A stretch of DNA of 64,000 nucleotides from Listeria grandensis FSL F6-0971 (GCF_000525835.1 NZ_AODD01000002.1:310001-374000), one strand, 5' to 3'; shown: positions 24,835-33,910, counted from the stretch's first letter. Program-made: numbers and translations. Notes: generated by a model not told the origin, from the letters alone.

Positions 24835-25157
24835 AAAATCAAGAGGCTGTTAAGTTTCAGGAAGCTTTATTTCATGCAAAGCAACTAAGTACTATTGCAA
24901 GTTTTAACCCGAACATCATGGTAATAAGCGCTGTGGGGTTTCGCGACTCGGAAAATGGGATTATAGACATAGCTTCTAGTAGTAGTTCTACATTGGACGA
25001 ACACAAAAAATTAATGGAAGGCATGATTAGTGGAGTTATTGAGACGCTAATTGGTAGTGAAGATCCAGACGATATCGTAGAGATGTATGCAGAAATAACT
25101 GCAAAGGCCATGGTTAAGGTTTTGAAAGACAGGGAAGCGAGGGAGGCTCAAAGATGA
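24831..25157 (+). CDS. Early phage hypothetical protein
   Basis: 108 residues with a serine run (SSSSS) in the middle and helical ends. Not recognised. It overlaps both neighbours by four bases, so it is translated with the SMC-like ATPase that follows. Confidence 0.62.
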   Translation: MKNQEAVKFQEALFHAKQLSTIASFNPNIMVISAVGFRDSENGIIDIASSSSSTLDEHKKLMEGMISGVIETLIGSEDPDDIVEMYAEITAKAMVKVLKDREAREAQR

Positions 25158-27112
25158 AAAATATACGACTAATCAATCTCAAACTACGCAATTTTAAAGG
25201 TATTAAAGAGTTCGAACTTGTCACTGGTCAAAATGATAAGCTTACGATTTTTGGCGCTAACAATTCAGGTAAGACATCTACTTTTGACGCTTTTACATGG
25301 TTGCTTTTCGACAAAGACAGTAACAATAAAAAAGATTTCCCAATCAAGACGTTGGATGAGAGCGGTAAGGATATTCACTTGCTGGAGCATGAGGTATCTG
25401 CGGTTCTTGATGTAGATGGGATACCTCTAGAACTCAAAAAAGTCTACAAAGAAAAGTGGACAAAGAAAACGGGTGCTATCGAAAAAGAGCTTACAAGCCA
25501 CACTACAGATCATTACATCAATGAAGTTAAGGCCACGAAGAAAGAGTACACAGCACGTGTTGCGGAATTGATTGACGAAGACACATTCAAGATGATTACA
25601 TCACCTACGTACTTCGGCGAACAACTCAAGTGGCAAGATCAGCGTGACGTAGTAATGACAATCGCGGGCGATGTTACGGATCAAGAAGTTTTTGAATCAG
25701 ACGCAACGCTAGCGGAGTTACAGGCTTTGCTAGGCAATCATAGTGTTTCAGAAAAGCGCAAAATCGCTACTCAAAAGCGTAAGGATATCAACTCACAACT
25801 TGATGGACTACCAGGGATAATTGCTGAATTACATCGGAATTTACCGGACGTTTCAGGATTAAGTCACCAAGAAATTGAGGATGAAATCCAAGGTTATCAA
25901 TTATCGAAAGAGGAGAAGGAAGCAGAACTACAAAACATTCGAAATGGATCACATTCCAGCGAGCTAGCGATTCAGAAAGCAAAAATTGAAGGTGAGCTTC
26001 AAGAAATAAAGAATCGGCATCAAACAGAGGTATACGCGGATATTTCAAAAAAAAGAGATCAGCTTTCAGAAATGGAACGGAGCCTATACGAGTTACAAAA
26101 TAACAAGACAAACATCGAAAATACGATTCAACGAATGAAAAATGACATCACGAACAACAACCGTAAGCGTGATGATTTACGCGAAAAGTGGGCAACGAAA
26201 AATGCTGAAACATTTAGTCAGCATAGAACCACATGCCCGACTTGTAATCAAGAATTACCGAGTGAAGATATAGCGGCAGCGGAAGCCAAGTTTAACTCAG
26301 ATAAAGCCGAAGAACTAAAAGCGATTGCAGATCAAGGTGGAGCGGCCGGAGCAATTGTTGAAACGACCGAGGCATTGCTGGAGGCAGAGTTAACAGCAAT
26401 TAAAGAACTACACGGATCTATCCAAAATGCAAATGTAGATATTGCTATGGAAAAAGACAATCTTGCCGCTATGGAAGCTAACGCGACGAAAGTTGAGAAC
26501 ACAGGTGACTACGTTACTAAATATCAAGAATTAGAAGAAGTGAAAAAACAAATGGAAGACAGTTCACAAAGTGCTACAGTTCGAGAATCTGAAATTAGGA
26601 ACGCAATCGGTAAATGTGACAACGCCATGGCCGCTTTACGTACCGATTTATCTAAATTTGAGACGATATCTAACATGAATGCTCGTATTGATGAGCTGAA
26701 AGCAGAACAATCAAAGCTTTCCGAGCTGTTCAATGAACAAGAGAAAATCATTTACCTAACGAATCAGTTTAGCCGAGCAAAAGCAAAATTGCTTGAAGGT
26801 CGCATTAACAACAAGTTCAAGCTGGTTCGCTTCAAATTGTTTAAAGAGCTTATGAATGGCGGTCTAGAGGAGTGTTGCGAGGCGACTGTTGAGGGTGTGC
26901 CGTACAACTCGGGTCTTAACACAGCGGCAAGAATAAACGGTGGTCTGGACATCATAAACTCACTGAATGAACATTACCAAGCTACGGCAACAATTTTCAT
27001 CGACAATCGCGAATCAGTTACTGATTTGATTGAGACGAAAGCCCAAGTAATAAGTCTAGAAGTTTCTAAGAAAGATAAAAAATTGAGAGTGGAGGAATTT
27101 AAAAATGAGTAA
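25154..27112 (+). CDS. SMC/Rad50-like ATPase of the phage recombination module
   Basis: 652 residues. Walker A is FGANNSGKTSTF (residues ~34-45); two long coiled-coil stretches flank a zinc-hook-like CPTCNQEL (residue ~360); the C-terminal part has ARINGGLDIINSL and TIFIDNRESV, resembling the signature and Walker B regions. The plan is that of Rad50/SbcC/RecN-type proteins. Located directly before RecT, it probably takes part in phage recombination, but no SbcD-like nuclease is adjacent. Confidence 0.85.
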   Translation: MKNIRLINLKLRNFKGIKEFELVTGQNDKLTIFGANNSGKTSTFDAFTWLLFDKDSNNKKDFPIKTLDESGKDIHLLEHEVSAVLDVDGIPLELKKVYKEKWTKKTGAIEKELTSHTTDHYINEVKATKKEYTARVAELIDEDTFKMITSPTYFGEQLKWQDQRDVVMTIAGDVTDQEVFESDATLAELQALLGNHSVSEKRKIATQKRKDINSQLDGLPGIIAELHRNLPDVSGLSHQEIEDEIQGYQLSKEEKEAELQNIRNGSHSSELAIQKAKIEGELQEIKNRHQTEVYADISKKRDQLSEMERSLYELQNNKTNIENTIQRMKNDITNNNRKRDDLREKWATKNAETFSQHRTTCPTCNQELPSEDIAAAEAKFNSDKAEELKAIADQGGAAGAIVETTEALLEAELTAIKELHGSIQNANVDIAMEKDNLAAMEANATKVENTGDYVTKYQELEEVKKQMEDSSQSATVRESEIRNAIGKCDNAMAALRTDLSKFETISNMNARIDELKAEQSKLSELFNEQEKIIYLTNQFSRAKAKLLEGRINNKFKLVRFKLFKELMNGGLEECCEATVEGVPYNSGLNTAARINGGLDIINSLNEHYQATATIFIDNRESVTDLIETKAQVISLEVSKKDKKLRVEEFKNE

Positions 27113-27872
27113 TGTGGAGCAAGAATCACAGAATAAAATATTAGAAAAGCCAGTTGTTTACGAAGCCAACGGAGAAGAGGTCAAGTTAAGTGGGAATATG
27201 ATTAGGCAATACCTTGTGAGCGGGGATGCTGATGTATCAGATCAGGAAATTGTTATGTTTTTGCAACTGTGTAAATATCAAAAACTTAATCCATTTTTAC
27301 GAGAAGCATATCTAGTGAAGTTTAAAAATAAAAACGGCGCAGATAAACCAGCTCAAATCATCGTATCAAAAGAAGCTTTTATGAAACGTGCAGAAATCCA
27401 TCCTCAATATGACGGTTTATCCGCAGGAATAATCGTTGAACGTGATGGTGAAATGAAAGAATTAGAAGGTGCTATCAAACTTAGTAAAGACAAATTGATA
27501 GGTGGATGGGCCACCGTTTATCGCAAGGATAGAAATAGACCTATTGAAATAAAAATTAGCCTTGGTGAGTTCAGTAAGGGCCAATCGACTTGGAACTCGA
27601 TGCCCCTAACAATGATTCGCAAAACGGCTATTGTAAATGCGATGCGAGAAGCTTTTCCAGAAGCGCTTGGAAATATGTACACCGAGGAAGAATCGGCTGA
27701 AACAGTTCCTGTTCTGGATGTCGAAAAGGTCGTACAGGAAGAGATTGAAACTCATGCCAATTTAGAAGTACTAGATATACCTAAAGCTGATGAAGTGATG
27801 CAAGATTTCAATGAGATTGTAAACGAGCCAGAACTCGAACCAGTTGTCCAACCAGGGAAAGCGCCGTTCTAA
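27105..27872 (+). CDS. recT: RecT-family single-strand annealing protein
   Basis: 255 residues. Conserved RecT features: VSDQEIVMFLQLCKYQKLNPFLREAYLVKF, then QIIVSKEAFMKRAEIHPQYDGL and WNSMPLTMIRKTAIVNAMREAFPE. It anneals complementary single strands during phage recombination and replication. The C-terminal 40 residues are acidic, as in homologues, and may contact host SSB or partners. Start overlaps the SMC-like gene. Confidence 0.93.
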   Translation: MSNVEQESQNKILEKPVVYEANGEEVKLSGNMIRQYLVSGDADVSDQEIVMFLQLCKYQKLNPFLREAYLVKFKNKNGADKPAQIIVSKEAFMKRAEIHPQYDGLSAGIIVERDGEMKELEGAIKLSKDKLIGGWATVYRKDRNRPIEIKISLGEFSKGQSTWNSMPLTMIRKTAIVNAMREAFPEALGNMYTEEESAETVPVLDVEKVVQEEIETHANLEVLDIPKADEVMQDFNEIVNEPELEPVVQPGKAPF

Positions 27873-28594
27873 TGATTATCAAGACATTAGCATCAGGAAG
27901 CAAAGGGAATGCCTATCTATTGTCAGACGGGCATTCTGAATTGCTTCTAGAATGCGGTATATCGTTCAAGAAAATTCGCGAAGGTCTAGGCTTCAACTTA
28001 TCGAAAATAGCAGGATGTCTGGTCTCTCACGAGCACGGAGATCACACTGCAGGTGTTAAGAAAATGTTACAAGAAACCAGTATCCCTTTATTTGCATCAG
28101 AAGGCACCTTAGAGGCTTTAAAAATTCAAGATAAACAAATGCTTAAGTTAGTAAATAAAACGCCGTCATCGGTCGCTACGTTCCGAATTATGCCGTTTGA
28201 GGTACAACATGATGCTGTCGAACCTCTCGGATTCATGATTGATTCGGTAAAAACGAAAGAACGTTTAGTTTTCATTACAGACAGCTATTACGTCAAATAC
28301 AAGTTTCCGAAAATGGACTATCTCATGATTGAGTGCAATTACGCAGCTGACATCTTGGAAGCGAATGTCGAGTCTGGCCGCGTACACAGAACGCAGAAGA
28401 AACGTGTTTTACAATCCCATTTCAGTATCGAGAACGTCAAAGACTTTCTAAGAGCAAACGATCTGTCAAAACTAAAAGAGATACACCTATTACACATTTC
28501 TGATTCAAACGGAGATCCGCAGAGGTTTAAACAAGAAATACAAGCGTTGACTGGTATTCCAGTTTACATCGCAAGGAGCGATAAAAATGAGTGA
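27872..28594 (+). CDS. Metallo-beta-lactamase-fold hydrolase (YycJ-like)
   Basis: 240 residues. Metal site HEHGDHTAGV (residues ~51-60), plus FITDSYY and the final HLLHISDSN. Proteins of this fold sit beside RecT in many Listeria and Lactococcus phages and are thought to be nucleases or phosphodiesterases supplying single strands; that link is by context. Overlaps recT by one base. Confidence 0.87.
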   Translation: MIIKTLASGSKGNAYLLSDGHSELLLECGISFKKIREGLGFNLSKIAGCLVSHEHGDHTAGVKKMLQETSIPLFASEGTLEALKIQDKQMLKLVNKTPSSVATFRIMPFEVQHDAVEPLGFMIDSVKTKERLVFITDSYYVKYKFPKMDYLMIECNYAADILEANVESGRVHRTQKKRVLQSHFSIENVKDFLRANDLSKLKEIHLLHISDSNGDPQRFKQEIQALTGIPVYIARSDKNE

Positions 28595-29462
28595 CTCACT
28601 GAAAATACAAGGCATATACGCGCAAGGTTACGGCATGATTGCTAAAACGGTTATGCGAGATAAAGAGCTGAGTATCGAGGCAAAGAGCATTTATTCATAC
28701 TTAGCAAGTTTTGCGGGCGCTGGAAGCACTGCTTTTCCTACGATTGAGCTGATGCTAGGGGAATTAAATATAAGCCGTGATCGCTTTTACAAGCACCGTA
28801 AACAGCTAGTCGAAAAAGGTTACATCAAAATCATTCAGAGCAAGGGCGAAAAAGGCCTTCAAAAGAAAAACGTGTACGAAATAGTCAACAATCCAGATCC
28901 AGAAAATCCGCAGTCGCAAAATAAGGCTACGGACGATGAACCGCAGTCGAGTTATCCGGAGTCGTGTTATCCGACTGCGGAAAATAAGGAGTCGGATAAC
29001 AAGGACGGTATAAGTAACAGTCTTATAATTAACAATCTTATAAATAACAATACTAATAATAAACATAAAGAAGCCGCCGCTCTTGTAGACAGTGATAATA
29101 ACATATCTAGTGTAGACGAAAAAGTAGCGGCAGCGGCAGTAAATCCATTTACGACTTATCAGGTGAATATCGGCACACTAAACGCTATACAGACTGAGGC
29201 CATGCTGAAATGGGTTGAGGAGACGGATGCAGAGTTTGTTAATTACGCAGTAGAGCGAGCCGCATTGAGAGGCGCATACAGTTATTCGCTCGTCGACAGC
29301 TTGCTGAGCGAATGGACGAAAGCCAACATAGCGGATGCCGAAAAAGCGAAAGCATACGAAATGCAAAAAGAACGGCGAAAGGGCGGTGGATATCGTGGAA
29401 AACAACCTAACGAACGCGCTGGGCGCTATCAGTCGAAAGCTAGGTACAAACCTAAAACTTGA
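28587..29462 (+). CDS. Phage replication initiator (helix-turn-helix / DnaD-like)
   Basis: 291 residues. The N-terminal domain is a winged helix-turn-helix (LSIEAKSIYSYLASFAG, then FPTIELMLGELNISRDRFYKH), an Asn-rich linker follows (~110-190), and the C-terminal part (QTEAMLKWVEETDAEFVNYAV, with FVNYAVERAALRGAYSYSLV) looks like the DnaB_2/DnaD helicase-loader domain. The linker-coding DNA carries repeats that look like a replication origin. A DnaC-type loader overlaps its end. AAGGAGCG precedes the ATG. Confidence 0.85.
   Translation: MSDSLKIQGIYAQGYGMIAKTVMRDKELSIEAKSIYSYLASFAGAGSTAFPTIELMLGELNISRDRFYKHRKQLVEKGYIKIIQSKGEKGLQKKNVYEIVNNPDPENPQSQNKATDDEPQSSYPESCYPTAENKESDNKDGISNSLIINNLINNNTNNKHKEAAALVDSDNNISSVDEKVAAAAVNPFTTYQVNIGTLNAIQTEAMLKWVEETDAEFVNYAVERAALRGAYSYSLVDSLLSEWTKANIADAEKAKAYEMQKERRKGGGYRGKQPNERAGRYQSKARYKPKT
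28941..29080. other. Candidate phage replication origin
   Basis: Inside the initiator gene: repeats GTTATCCGGAGTCG (28951-28964) and GTTATCCGACT (28966-28976), the inverted copy AGTCGGATAAC (28990-29000), and CCGCAGTCG/CGACTGCGG arms (28941 and 28972). Directly after them lie about 70 very AT-rich bases (29010-29080), suitable for strand opening. An origin within the initiator gene is known from lambda and several Firmicute phages; the assignment is inference. Confidence 0.6.
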
Positions 29463-30249
29463 TTACGCAGAGGAATACTGCAACAGCGATCAGCATCCGC
29501 TAAAGAAAGACGTGCAGAAAATTATCGTCGCTGGATCAAGTGTGTGTCCGCTATGTGAATCTATCCGACATTCCGCCGAGCTTTCACGTGAACAATCAGA
29601 AATACACGCTAGAACGACACATCGCCAAGTACATGATTTTATTAGTGAAAACAGCTTATTGTCTGACAAAGGCTTGTTACAAGCGGGTTTTAAGAATTAC
29701 AACGTAGAGGACAAGAATAGCGAGGCGGGCGTGAACAAGCAAAAGGCTATCAAAGCATTTAAGCATTACGAGGCTGGAAATGCCTTTAATACTCTATTTG
29801 TCGGAATGCCAGGTGTGGGGAAATCACATTTAGCGATGGCGATGTTGCGATCACTCAACGAGGCAAAAGCCGGAGAAGCAAAGTGTTTGTTTATCAAGGT
29901 TGATAAGCTCATGAATGCAATTCGAGAGACGTTCAACAGTGGCTATACTGGCGATAAAAACGAGATGTATTATATCCAGTTGCTACTTGAGGCGGATTAT
30001 CTAGTACTAGACGATTTGGGCGCTGAATCAGGCTCACTGGATCGCAACAGCAAGGCTACCGATTTTGTGCATAGAGTGCTTTACACGGTGCTAGATGGCA
30101 GGCAAGATGTCGGGACAATCATCACCAGTAACCTCGCAGAAGAGGAGCTACCCGAGATTTACGACACAAAACTGGTATCAAGAATACGCAAAAATAACTA
30201 CCTCATCGAGTTTGTAGACACTGACGACAAGCGAATTAAAAAGCATTGA
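29395..30249 (+). CDS. DnaC/DnaI-like helicase loader ATPase
   Basis: 284 residues from GTG 29395; the frame is open from 29335, but only the later GTG codons follow a ribosome-site-like GGGCGGTGG. Walker A is VGMPGVGKSHLAMAML, Walker B LVLDDLGAES, and sensor IITSNL. A short cysteine pair (CPLCESI) lies at the N-terminal side, as in several phage DnaC proteins. It loads the replicative helicase at the phage origin together with the preceding initiator. Confidence 0.88.
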   Translation: MENNLTNALGAISRKLGTNLKLDYAEEYCNSDQHPLKKDVQKIIVAGSSVCPLCESIRHSAELSREQSEIHARTTHRQVHDFISENSLLSDKGLLQAGFKNYNVEDKNSEAGVNKQKAIKAFKHYEAGNAFNTLFVGMPGVGKSHLAMAMLRSLNEAKAGEAKCLFIKVDKLMNAIRETFNSGYTGDKNEMYYIQLLLEADYLVLDDLGAESGSLDRNSKATDFVHRVLYTVLDGRQDVGTIITSNLAEEELPEIYDTKLVSRIRKNNYLIEFVDTDDKRIKKH

Positions 30250-30270
30250 ATTAGATTAGGAGTGATGAAT

Positions 30271-30462
30271 TTGTTAGCGACTGCAGAAAAAGTAAATTTA
30301 GTCGGTTTTGACGGGCCTGATCCCAAATACGTTATTTTCTGGATTCGTGACGGCAAGCAAGTTGCGAAAACGGTTTGCTATGACGATGAGGACTACAGGA
30401 ATGCGATGGCTCAAGCGTGGAAACACGAAGGATTCGAGGTAATTAAGAATGCAGGTTCCTGA
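30271..30462 (+). CDS. Early phage hypothetical protein
   Basis: 63 residues from TTG 30271, which has GGAG at proper spacing; GTG 30262 and ATG 30265 are too close to it. Contains PKYVIFWIRDGKQVAKTV. Not recognised. Overlaps the next gene. Confidence 0.55.
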   Translation: MLATAEKVNLVGFDGPDPKYVIFWIRDGKQVAKTVCYDDEDYRNAMAQAWKHEGFEVIKNAGS

Positions 30463-30700
30463 GTTCAAAGAAAAAATAGCCGAGTTAGGATTGACTTATA
30501 ATTTGGATGATTACTGGGGGTACACGGTGCATGGAAAGGGGAAAATGCTTGTATCTATAAGCAGTGAGGCTCGATTCAGAACTTTTATATCTAGCGATGT
30601 TTCTTTCCTAAATCATGATGTAGCAATGGCGATGCTCCGTGTAGTCACTGAGTTTACAGCTACACCCATTGAGGAAAGGAGCGATTTAATTGCAAAATGA
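30449..30700 (+). CDS. Early phage hypothetical protein
   Basis: 83 residues, mixed alpha/beta, starting MQVPEFKEKIAELGLTYNLD. Not recognised. Overlaps both neighbours, consistent with coupled translation. Confidence 0.55.
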   Translation: MQVPEFKEKIAELGLTYNLDDYWGYTVHGKGKMLVSISSEARFRTFISSDVSFLNHDVAMAMLRVVTEFTATPIEERSDLIAK

Positions 30701-30881
30701 TTTCAAAGTAGGCGATTATGCCAAATTTATTCGCAAGATACGCGGTGTAAAGCTAAAAATAGGCAACAGCTATGAGGTTGTGAAAGTCCATAAAACAACT
30801 GTTAGGCTGCGGGACTGGAACCAAATCTGGACGATTCCATTTGAGGCGATTGAAAAAGTCGAATTGGAGGTGGAACGATGA
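30690..30881 (+). CDS. Early phage hypothetical protein
   Basis: 63 residues from a TTG start behind GAGGAAAGGAG. The pattern VGDYAKFIRKIRGVKLKIGNS looks like a small SH3-like beta barrel. Function unknown. Confidence 0.58.
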   Translation: MQNDFKVGDYAKFIRKIRGVKLKIGNSYEVVKVHKTTVRLRDWNQIWTIPFEAIEKVELEVER

Positions 30882-31201
30882 TTTATAAGATACCTGTACT
30901 TGCACAATACCAGGAACCCTATATTTTTATCGAAAAGGAGCTAGATGGCGCTAAGGCATCACTGAACGAATGTCTAGCGGTGTCATGCGTGGCAAATAGT
31001 TGGGCCGAAATAGCTGAATTTTGCCAAGTGAATGGGTTGGAGTTCGTAGCAGATGATTCCCAAAGTGGTGAATCAACTGTATACGAGGTGCAATACCGTT
31101 TTAGCAGGCGGGGGCAAGCGCACAAGGTAATAATTACTGAACAACCTGATACAGAGCATGTTCAAGTAATTCGCACAGGAAGGGTGATTTGGGATGAGTA
31201 A
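30878..31201 (+). CDS. Early phage hypothetical protein
   Basis: 107 residues; ATG behind GGAGGTGG and overlapping the previous stop by four bases. Mixed fold, not recognised. Confidence 0.58.
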   Translation: MIYKIPVLAQYQEPYIFIEKELDGAKASLNECLAVSCVANSWAEIAEFCQVNGLEFVADDSQSGESTVYEVQYRFSRRGQAHKVIITEQPDTEHVQVIRTGRVIWDE

Positions 31202-31643
31202 GCGGACATTAGAGTTTGACATTCCGCTGGAACCAGTAGCGCAAGGTAGACCCATTTTTTCAAAGTTTGGCGGCGCTCGTGATCCAGAGAAGTCCAAAAA
31301 ATACAAAGACCAGATTAAACAAATGCTTAGATTCAACAAGCCTGATAAGCCGCTAGAAGGACCGTTGCTGGTCGATTTGACATTCTACCGAGAAATCCCT
31401 TCAACGTTCAGTAAAAAGAAAAGAGCGGCGGCACTGGCGGGGAGGTTGCTCCCTACGCAACGACCTGATGTTGACAACTACGCAAAAGCGATTTTGGATT
31501 CGATATCCGGAAATCTATACCAGGATGACAGCCAAGTTACAGAGCTAAGATGCAGAAAAAGATACTCGGAATACTTGCATACACATGTTATTATACGCGA
31601 ACTACAGGATAGCAAGCCGGAACAGATAGCACTTGAAATATAA
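31194..31643 (+). CDS. RusA-family Holliday-junction resolvase
   Basis: 149 residues. The RusA core RPDVDNYAKAILDSISGNLYQDD contains the catalytic aspartates, and QGRPIFSK at the N-terminus is usual. It resolves branched DNA during phage replication and packaging. Sits at the end of the replication block. Confidence 0.9.
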   Translation: MSKRTLEFDIPLEPVAQGRPIFSKFGGARDPEKSKKYKDQIKQMLRFNKPDKPLEGPLLVDLTFYREIPSTFSKKKRAAALAGRLLPTQRPDVDNYAKAILDSISGNLYQDDSQVTELRCRKRYSEYLHTHVIIRELQDSKPEQIALEI

Positions 31644-31669
31644 ATAACGATATCTAGGAGGAATTAATT

Positions 31670-32252
31670 ATGTTGAATTTTAAAGCAACTTTAAAAAAGC
31701 GCAGCGGCGACGACGGTAGGAACGAAAATAACGCTAGTGGTCGAAGACGGATCATTAAACGGGCAGATCGAAGAACTCTTCAAACAAATTGATGCGAATG
31801 TTGCAGTTTCGCTAGAGCCTGGCCGAGTTGCTTATTCAGAAAGTGTTGATCCGCAGACGAATGCGCCAACAATATCTTATGCAATTGGGGCGGATGGATT
31901 AGTTCAAGCATTTACTCAAGAAAAACTTGACCTCGAACTCGAGGAGCTGGATGAGATTCAACGCGAAAGCCTAATCGATGTCGAGCAAGTCGATTTCTAC
32001 ATCAACAACAATCCGCCTGAAAACTTCCCGGAACTTGATTTTGATGGATACCGCGTTATGAAAATGCGCATGGAAGACGGCTTGTCTGACGAGGATATCG
32101 CAGAAGAATTGCAAACGACACCAACCGTACTGCGTGTGAAAATCGATGAGTACCGCCAGCGTGTCGCTCCTAAGGCGAAGGCGTGGGTGGATCATCACAA
32201 GAACGCGAAGAAAGATTCCAACGTAGTAGCCATCAAAGAAACACAAGAATAA
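31670..32252 (+). pseudogene. Early phage protein, frameshifted near its N-terminus
   Basis: ATG 31670 follows TAGGAGGAA and reads MLNFKATLKKRSGDDG, then leaves the coding frame. The proper continuation, TKITLVVEDGSLNGQIEELF, lies in another frame and runs to 32252. Between codon GGT (31715-31717) and ACG (31722) there are four bases instead of three, so one base has been gained. Restored, the product is about 193 residues with a helix-turn-helix-like C-terminal half (LSDEDIAEELQTTPTVLRVK). A GTG at 31737 could restart the rest. Function unknown. Confidence 0.7.
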
Positions 32253-32258
32253 AATATC

Positions 32259-32274
32259 GGGCGGGAAACCGCCC
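32259..32274 (+). terminator. GC-rich hairpin after the frameshifted gene
   Basis: GGGCGG-GAAA-CCGCCC is a perfect 6-bp GNRA hairpin followed by TTTC. It could act as a weak terminator or protect the mRNA end. Confidence 0.5.
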
Positions 32275-32292
32275 TTTCAAGTAGGTGCTGGG

Positions 32293-32748
32293 ATGAAAAG
32301 AATACTAGATGTATGCTGCGGTAGCCGAATGTTCTGGTTCGATAAAAAGCGCGAAGATACGATCTACATGGACATCCGACGAGAGACATTCACACTACAC
32401 GGCAAGCATGTAAATGTGGTTCCGGACATTATCGGCGATTTCCGAGACATACCTTTTGAGAACAATACATTTTGCCACGTAGTATTTGATCCACCGCATC
32501 TGAAATGGGCCGGAAAGAACTCAATCATGAAAGCGCAATACGGCCAGTTAGATAAGGACACGTGGAAAGACGACATAGAAAATGGATTTCATGAGTGTAT
32601 GCGGGTGCTAAAGCCGGACGGAACGCTAAATTTCAAATGGAGCGATTGCCAGATACCGGTTAGACAAGTTCTCGAGGCAATACCATATAAACCGTTATAC
32701 GGTCAGCAGCGTGGGACAACGCACTGGATGACATTTATTAAAGATTAG
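32293..32748 (+). CDS. Class I SAM-dependent methyltransferase-like protein
   Basis: 151 residues. ILDVCCGSRMFWFD corresponds to the SAM-binding loop, YMDIR to the acidic strand and FDPPHL to a DPP[YH]-type catalytic motif seen in amino-group DNA methyltransferases. It is shorter than most enzymes of the type and has no specificity domain. Common in early regions of Listeria phages; substrate unknown, protection from host restriction is plausible. Confidence 0.75.
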   Translation: MKRILDVCCGSRMFWFDKKREDTIYMDIRRETFTLHGKHVNVVPDIIGDFRDIPFENNTFCHVVFDPPHLKWAGKNSIMKAQYGQLDKDTWKDDIENGFHECMRVLKPDGTLNFKWSDCQIPVRQVLEAIPYKPLYGQQRGTTHWMTFIKD

Positions 32749-32760
32749 GATGTGAATCAA

Positions 32761-33087
32761 ATGAGCTTTGAACAGTTAGATTTATTCACGGAAATCGAAG
32801 AACCAGAAGTAGAAGTTCAACATGTAGGAGTGCCCTGCACACAACTAAATGTACTGCTCGCCATCAAGGAAATTCAAGCACTAACAGGGCGCAAGATAGT
32901 CGCTACACACGGATGCTATCGAGGCAAAACGGTATATCAGCCTGAGAGCGAGTATAAGACATTTTTTAAATTTGAGACAGGCATCTGTTACGTAGACGAG
33001 TTCTTGCAGCTGTGGATCATAAACGGCAATCCAAAGAAGCGACTGTATGACAAATTCGGCGTTTTGAGTGACGGGGTGAGATTATGA
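32761..33087 (+). CDS. Early phage hypothetical protein
   Basis: 108 residues from ATG 32761 (GGATGTGA upstream; GTG 32752 is the alternative). Starts MSFEQLDLFTEIEEPE. Not recognised. Overlaps the next gene by four bases. Confidence 0.6.
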   Translation: MSFEQLDLFTEIEEPEVEVQHVGVPCTQLNVLLAIKEIQALTGRKIVATHGCYRGKTVYQPESEYKTFFKFETGICYVDEFLQLWIINGNPKKRLYDKFGVLSDGVRL

Positions 33088-33443
33088 CAAATCCAATGCC
33101 GATCACAATAAACCGAATGCGTCGATACGAATTATACGAGGCTATCGCAGATGCTGAAAAGCGCGGGTACAGGGTCGTTAGTGATGTACGTCATAACTAC
33201 GCAGAAGGTAAAACGTATCACAAAGAAGGCGCTTTTTTTAGGCAAGACAGCGTATCAGATACTAACAAATACACAGTGAGGATGATTAAGCCGATGAAAA
33301 AAGATGAGAGGGAAACTGAAATACAGAGTTTTATGGACTCGCTAACACACTGCGAAAAGGTCACCGAGGACGAGATGGAGACATGGAGCGATAAGCGGAT
33401 TGAGGTTGCTTACGATCAGTTACGGAGCGAAATGGATAGTTGA
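33084..33443 (+). CDS. Early phage hypothetical protein
   Basis: 119 residues, charged, with a helical N-terminus (YELYEAIADAEKRGYRVV). Not recognised. ATG overlaps the previous stop. Confidence 0.6.
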   Translation: MTNPMPITINRMRRYELYEAIADAEKRGYRVVSDVRHNYAEGKTYHKEGAFFRQDSVSDTNKYTVRMIKPMKKDERETEIQSFMDSLTHCEKVTEDEMETWSDKRIEVAYDQLRSEMDS

Positions 33444-33458
33444 GGAGGGTGAGGCGCA

Positions 33459-33737
33459 TTGAATGCAAAAGAAGTCAGGGCTTTGATGCTTACGTCAGTC
33501 GATGAAATTGTAGAAGAAACTACAGAAGCATGTGCAAAATTAGCGAGGAAAGGCAAAACGAGTCTCAAGGTCCGAAAATATGGATTTGAGGATATGTTGC
33601 GGACAAATGAACATCAATTGAAAATATTAAATAAGCTGAGAGAGCTAGGGTTTGAGGCGGAACATATAAGAGAAAGCGGCCAATTTTGGGATTCGTATCT
33701 ATATGTTTCTTGGAAGGAGCAGGAAAATGAGTCGTGA
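33459..33737 (+). CDS. Early phage hypothetical protein
   Basis: 92 residues from TTG 33459 behind GGAGGG. Alpha-rich; ends YVSWKEQENES. Not recognised. It overlaps the start of a broken gene at 33727. Confidence 0.6.
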   Translation: MNAKEVRALMLTSVDEIVEETTEACAKLARKGKTSLKVRKYGFEDMLRTNEHQLKILNKLRELGFEAEHIRESGQFWDSYLYVSWKEQENES

Positions 33738-33910
33738 AATTATTTTTAGAGGTAAAGCTGTAGCAAATATCGATGATTTTGCTTCATGAATACGAAAACG
33801 GTATATATACAGGTGAAATCCTGTGCGTTCGAATAACCTACATTTCAGATTACAATCAGCCACCAGGGCAAGTAGTGTTAAGTATCGAGGTGCAATCAAA
33901 AGAAATTTGA
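33727..33910 (+). pseudogene. Remnant: YopX-like start joined to a DUF3850-like end
   Basis: ATG 33727 with AAGGAG upstream reads MSREIIFRGKAVAN, the opening of YopX-type phage proteins, but stops after 20 codons. In another frame from 33773, LLHEYENGIYTGEILCVRIT and YISDYNQPPGQVVLSIEV correspond to the C-terminal half of DUF3850 (ASCH-like) proteins. The two parts overlap at 33773-33789. This looks like a deletion that joined two small phage genes. Family calls are from pattern memory. Confidence 0.6.

Noticed and set aside
29335-29394. Upstream extension of the DnaC-like gene (opening MPKKRKHTKC)
   Set aside because: It is read inside the initiator gene and lacks a ribosome site; GTG codons at 29386-29395 fit better.
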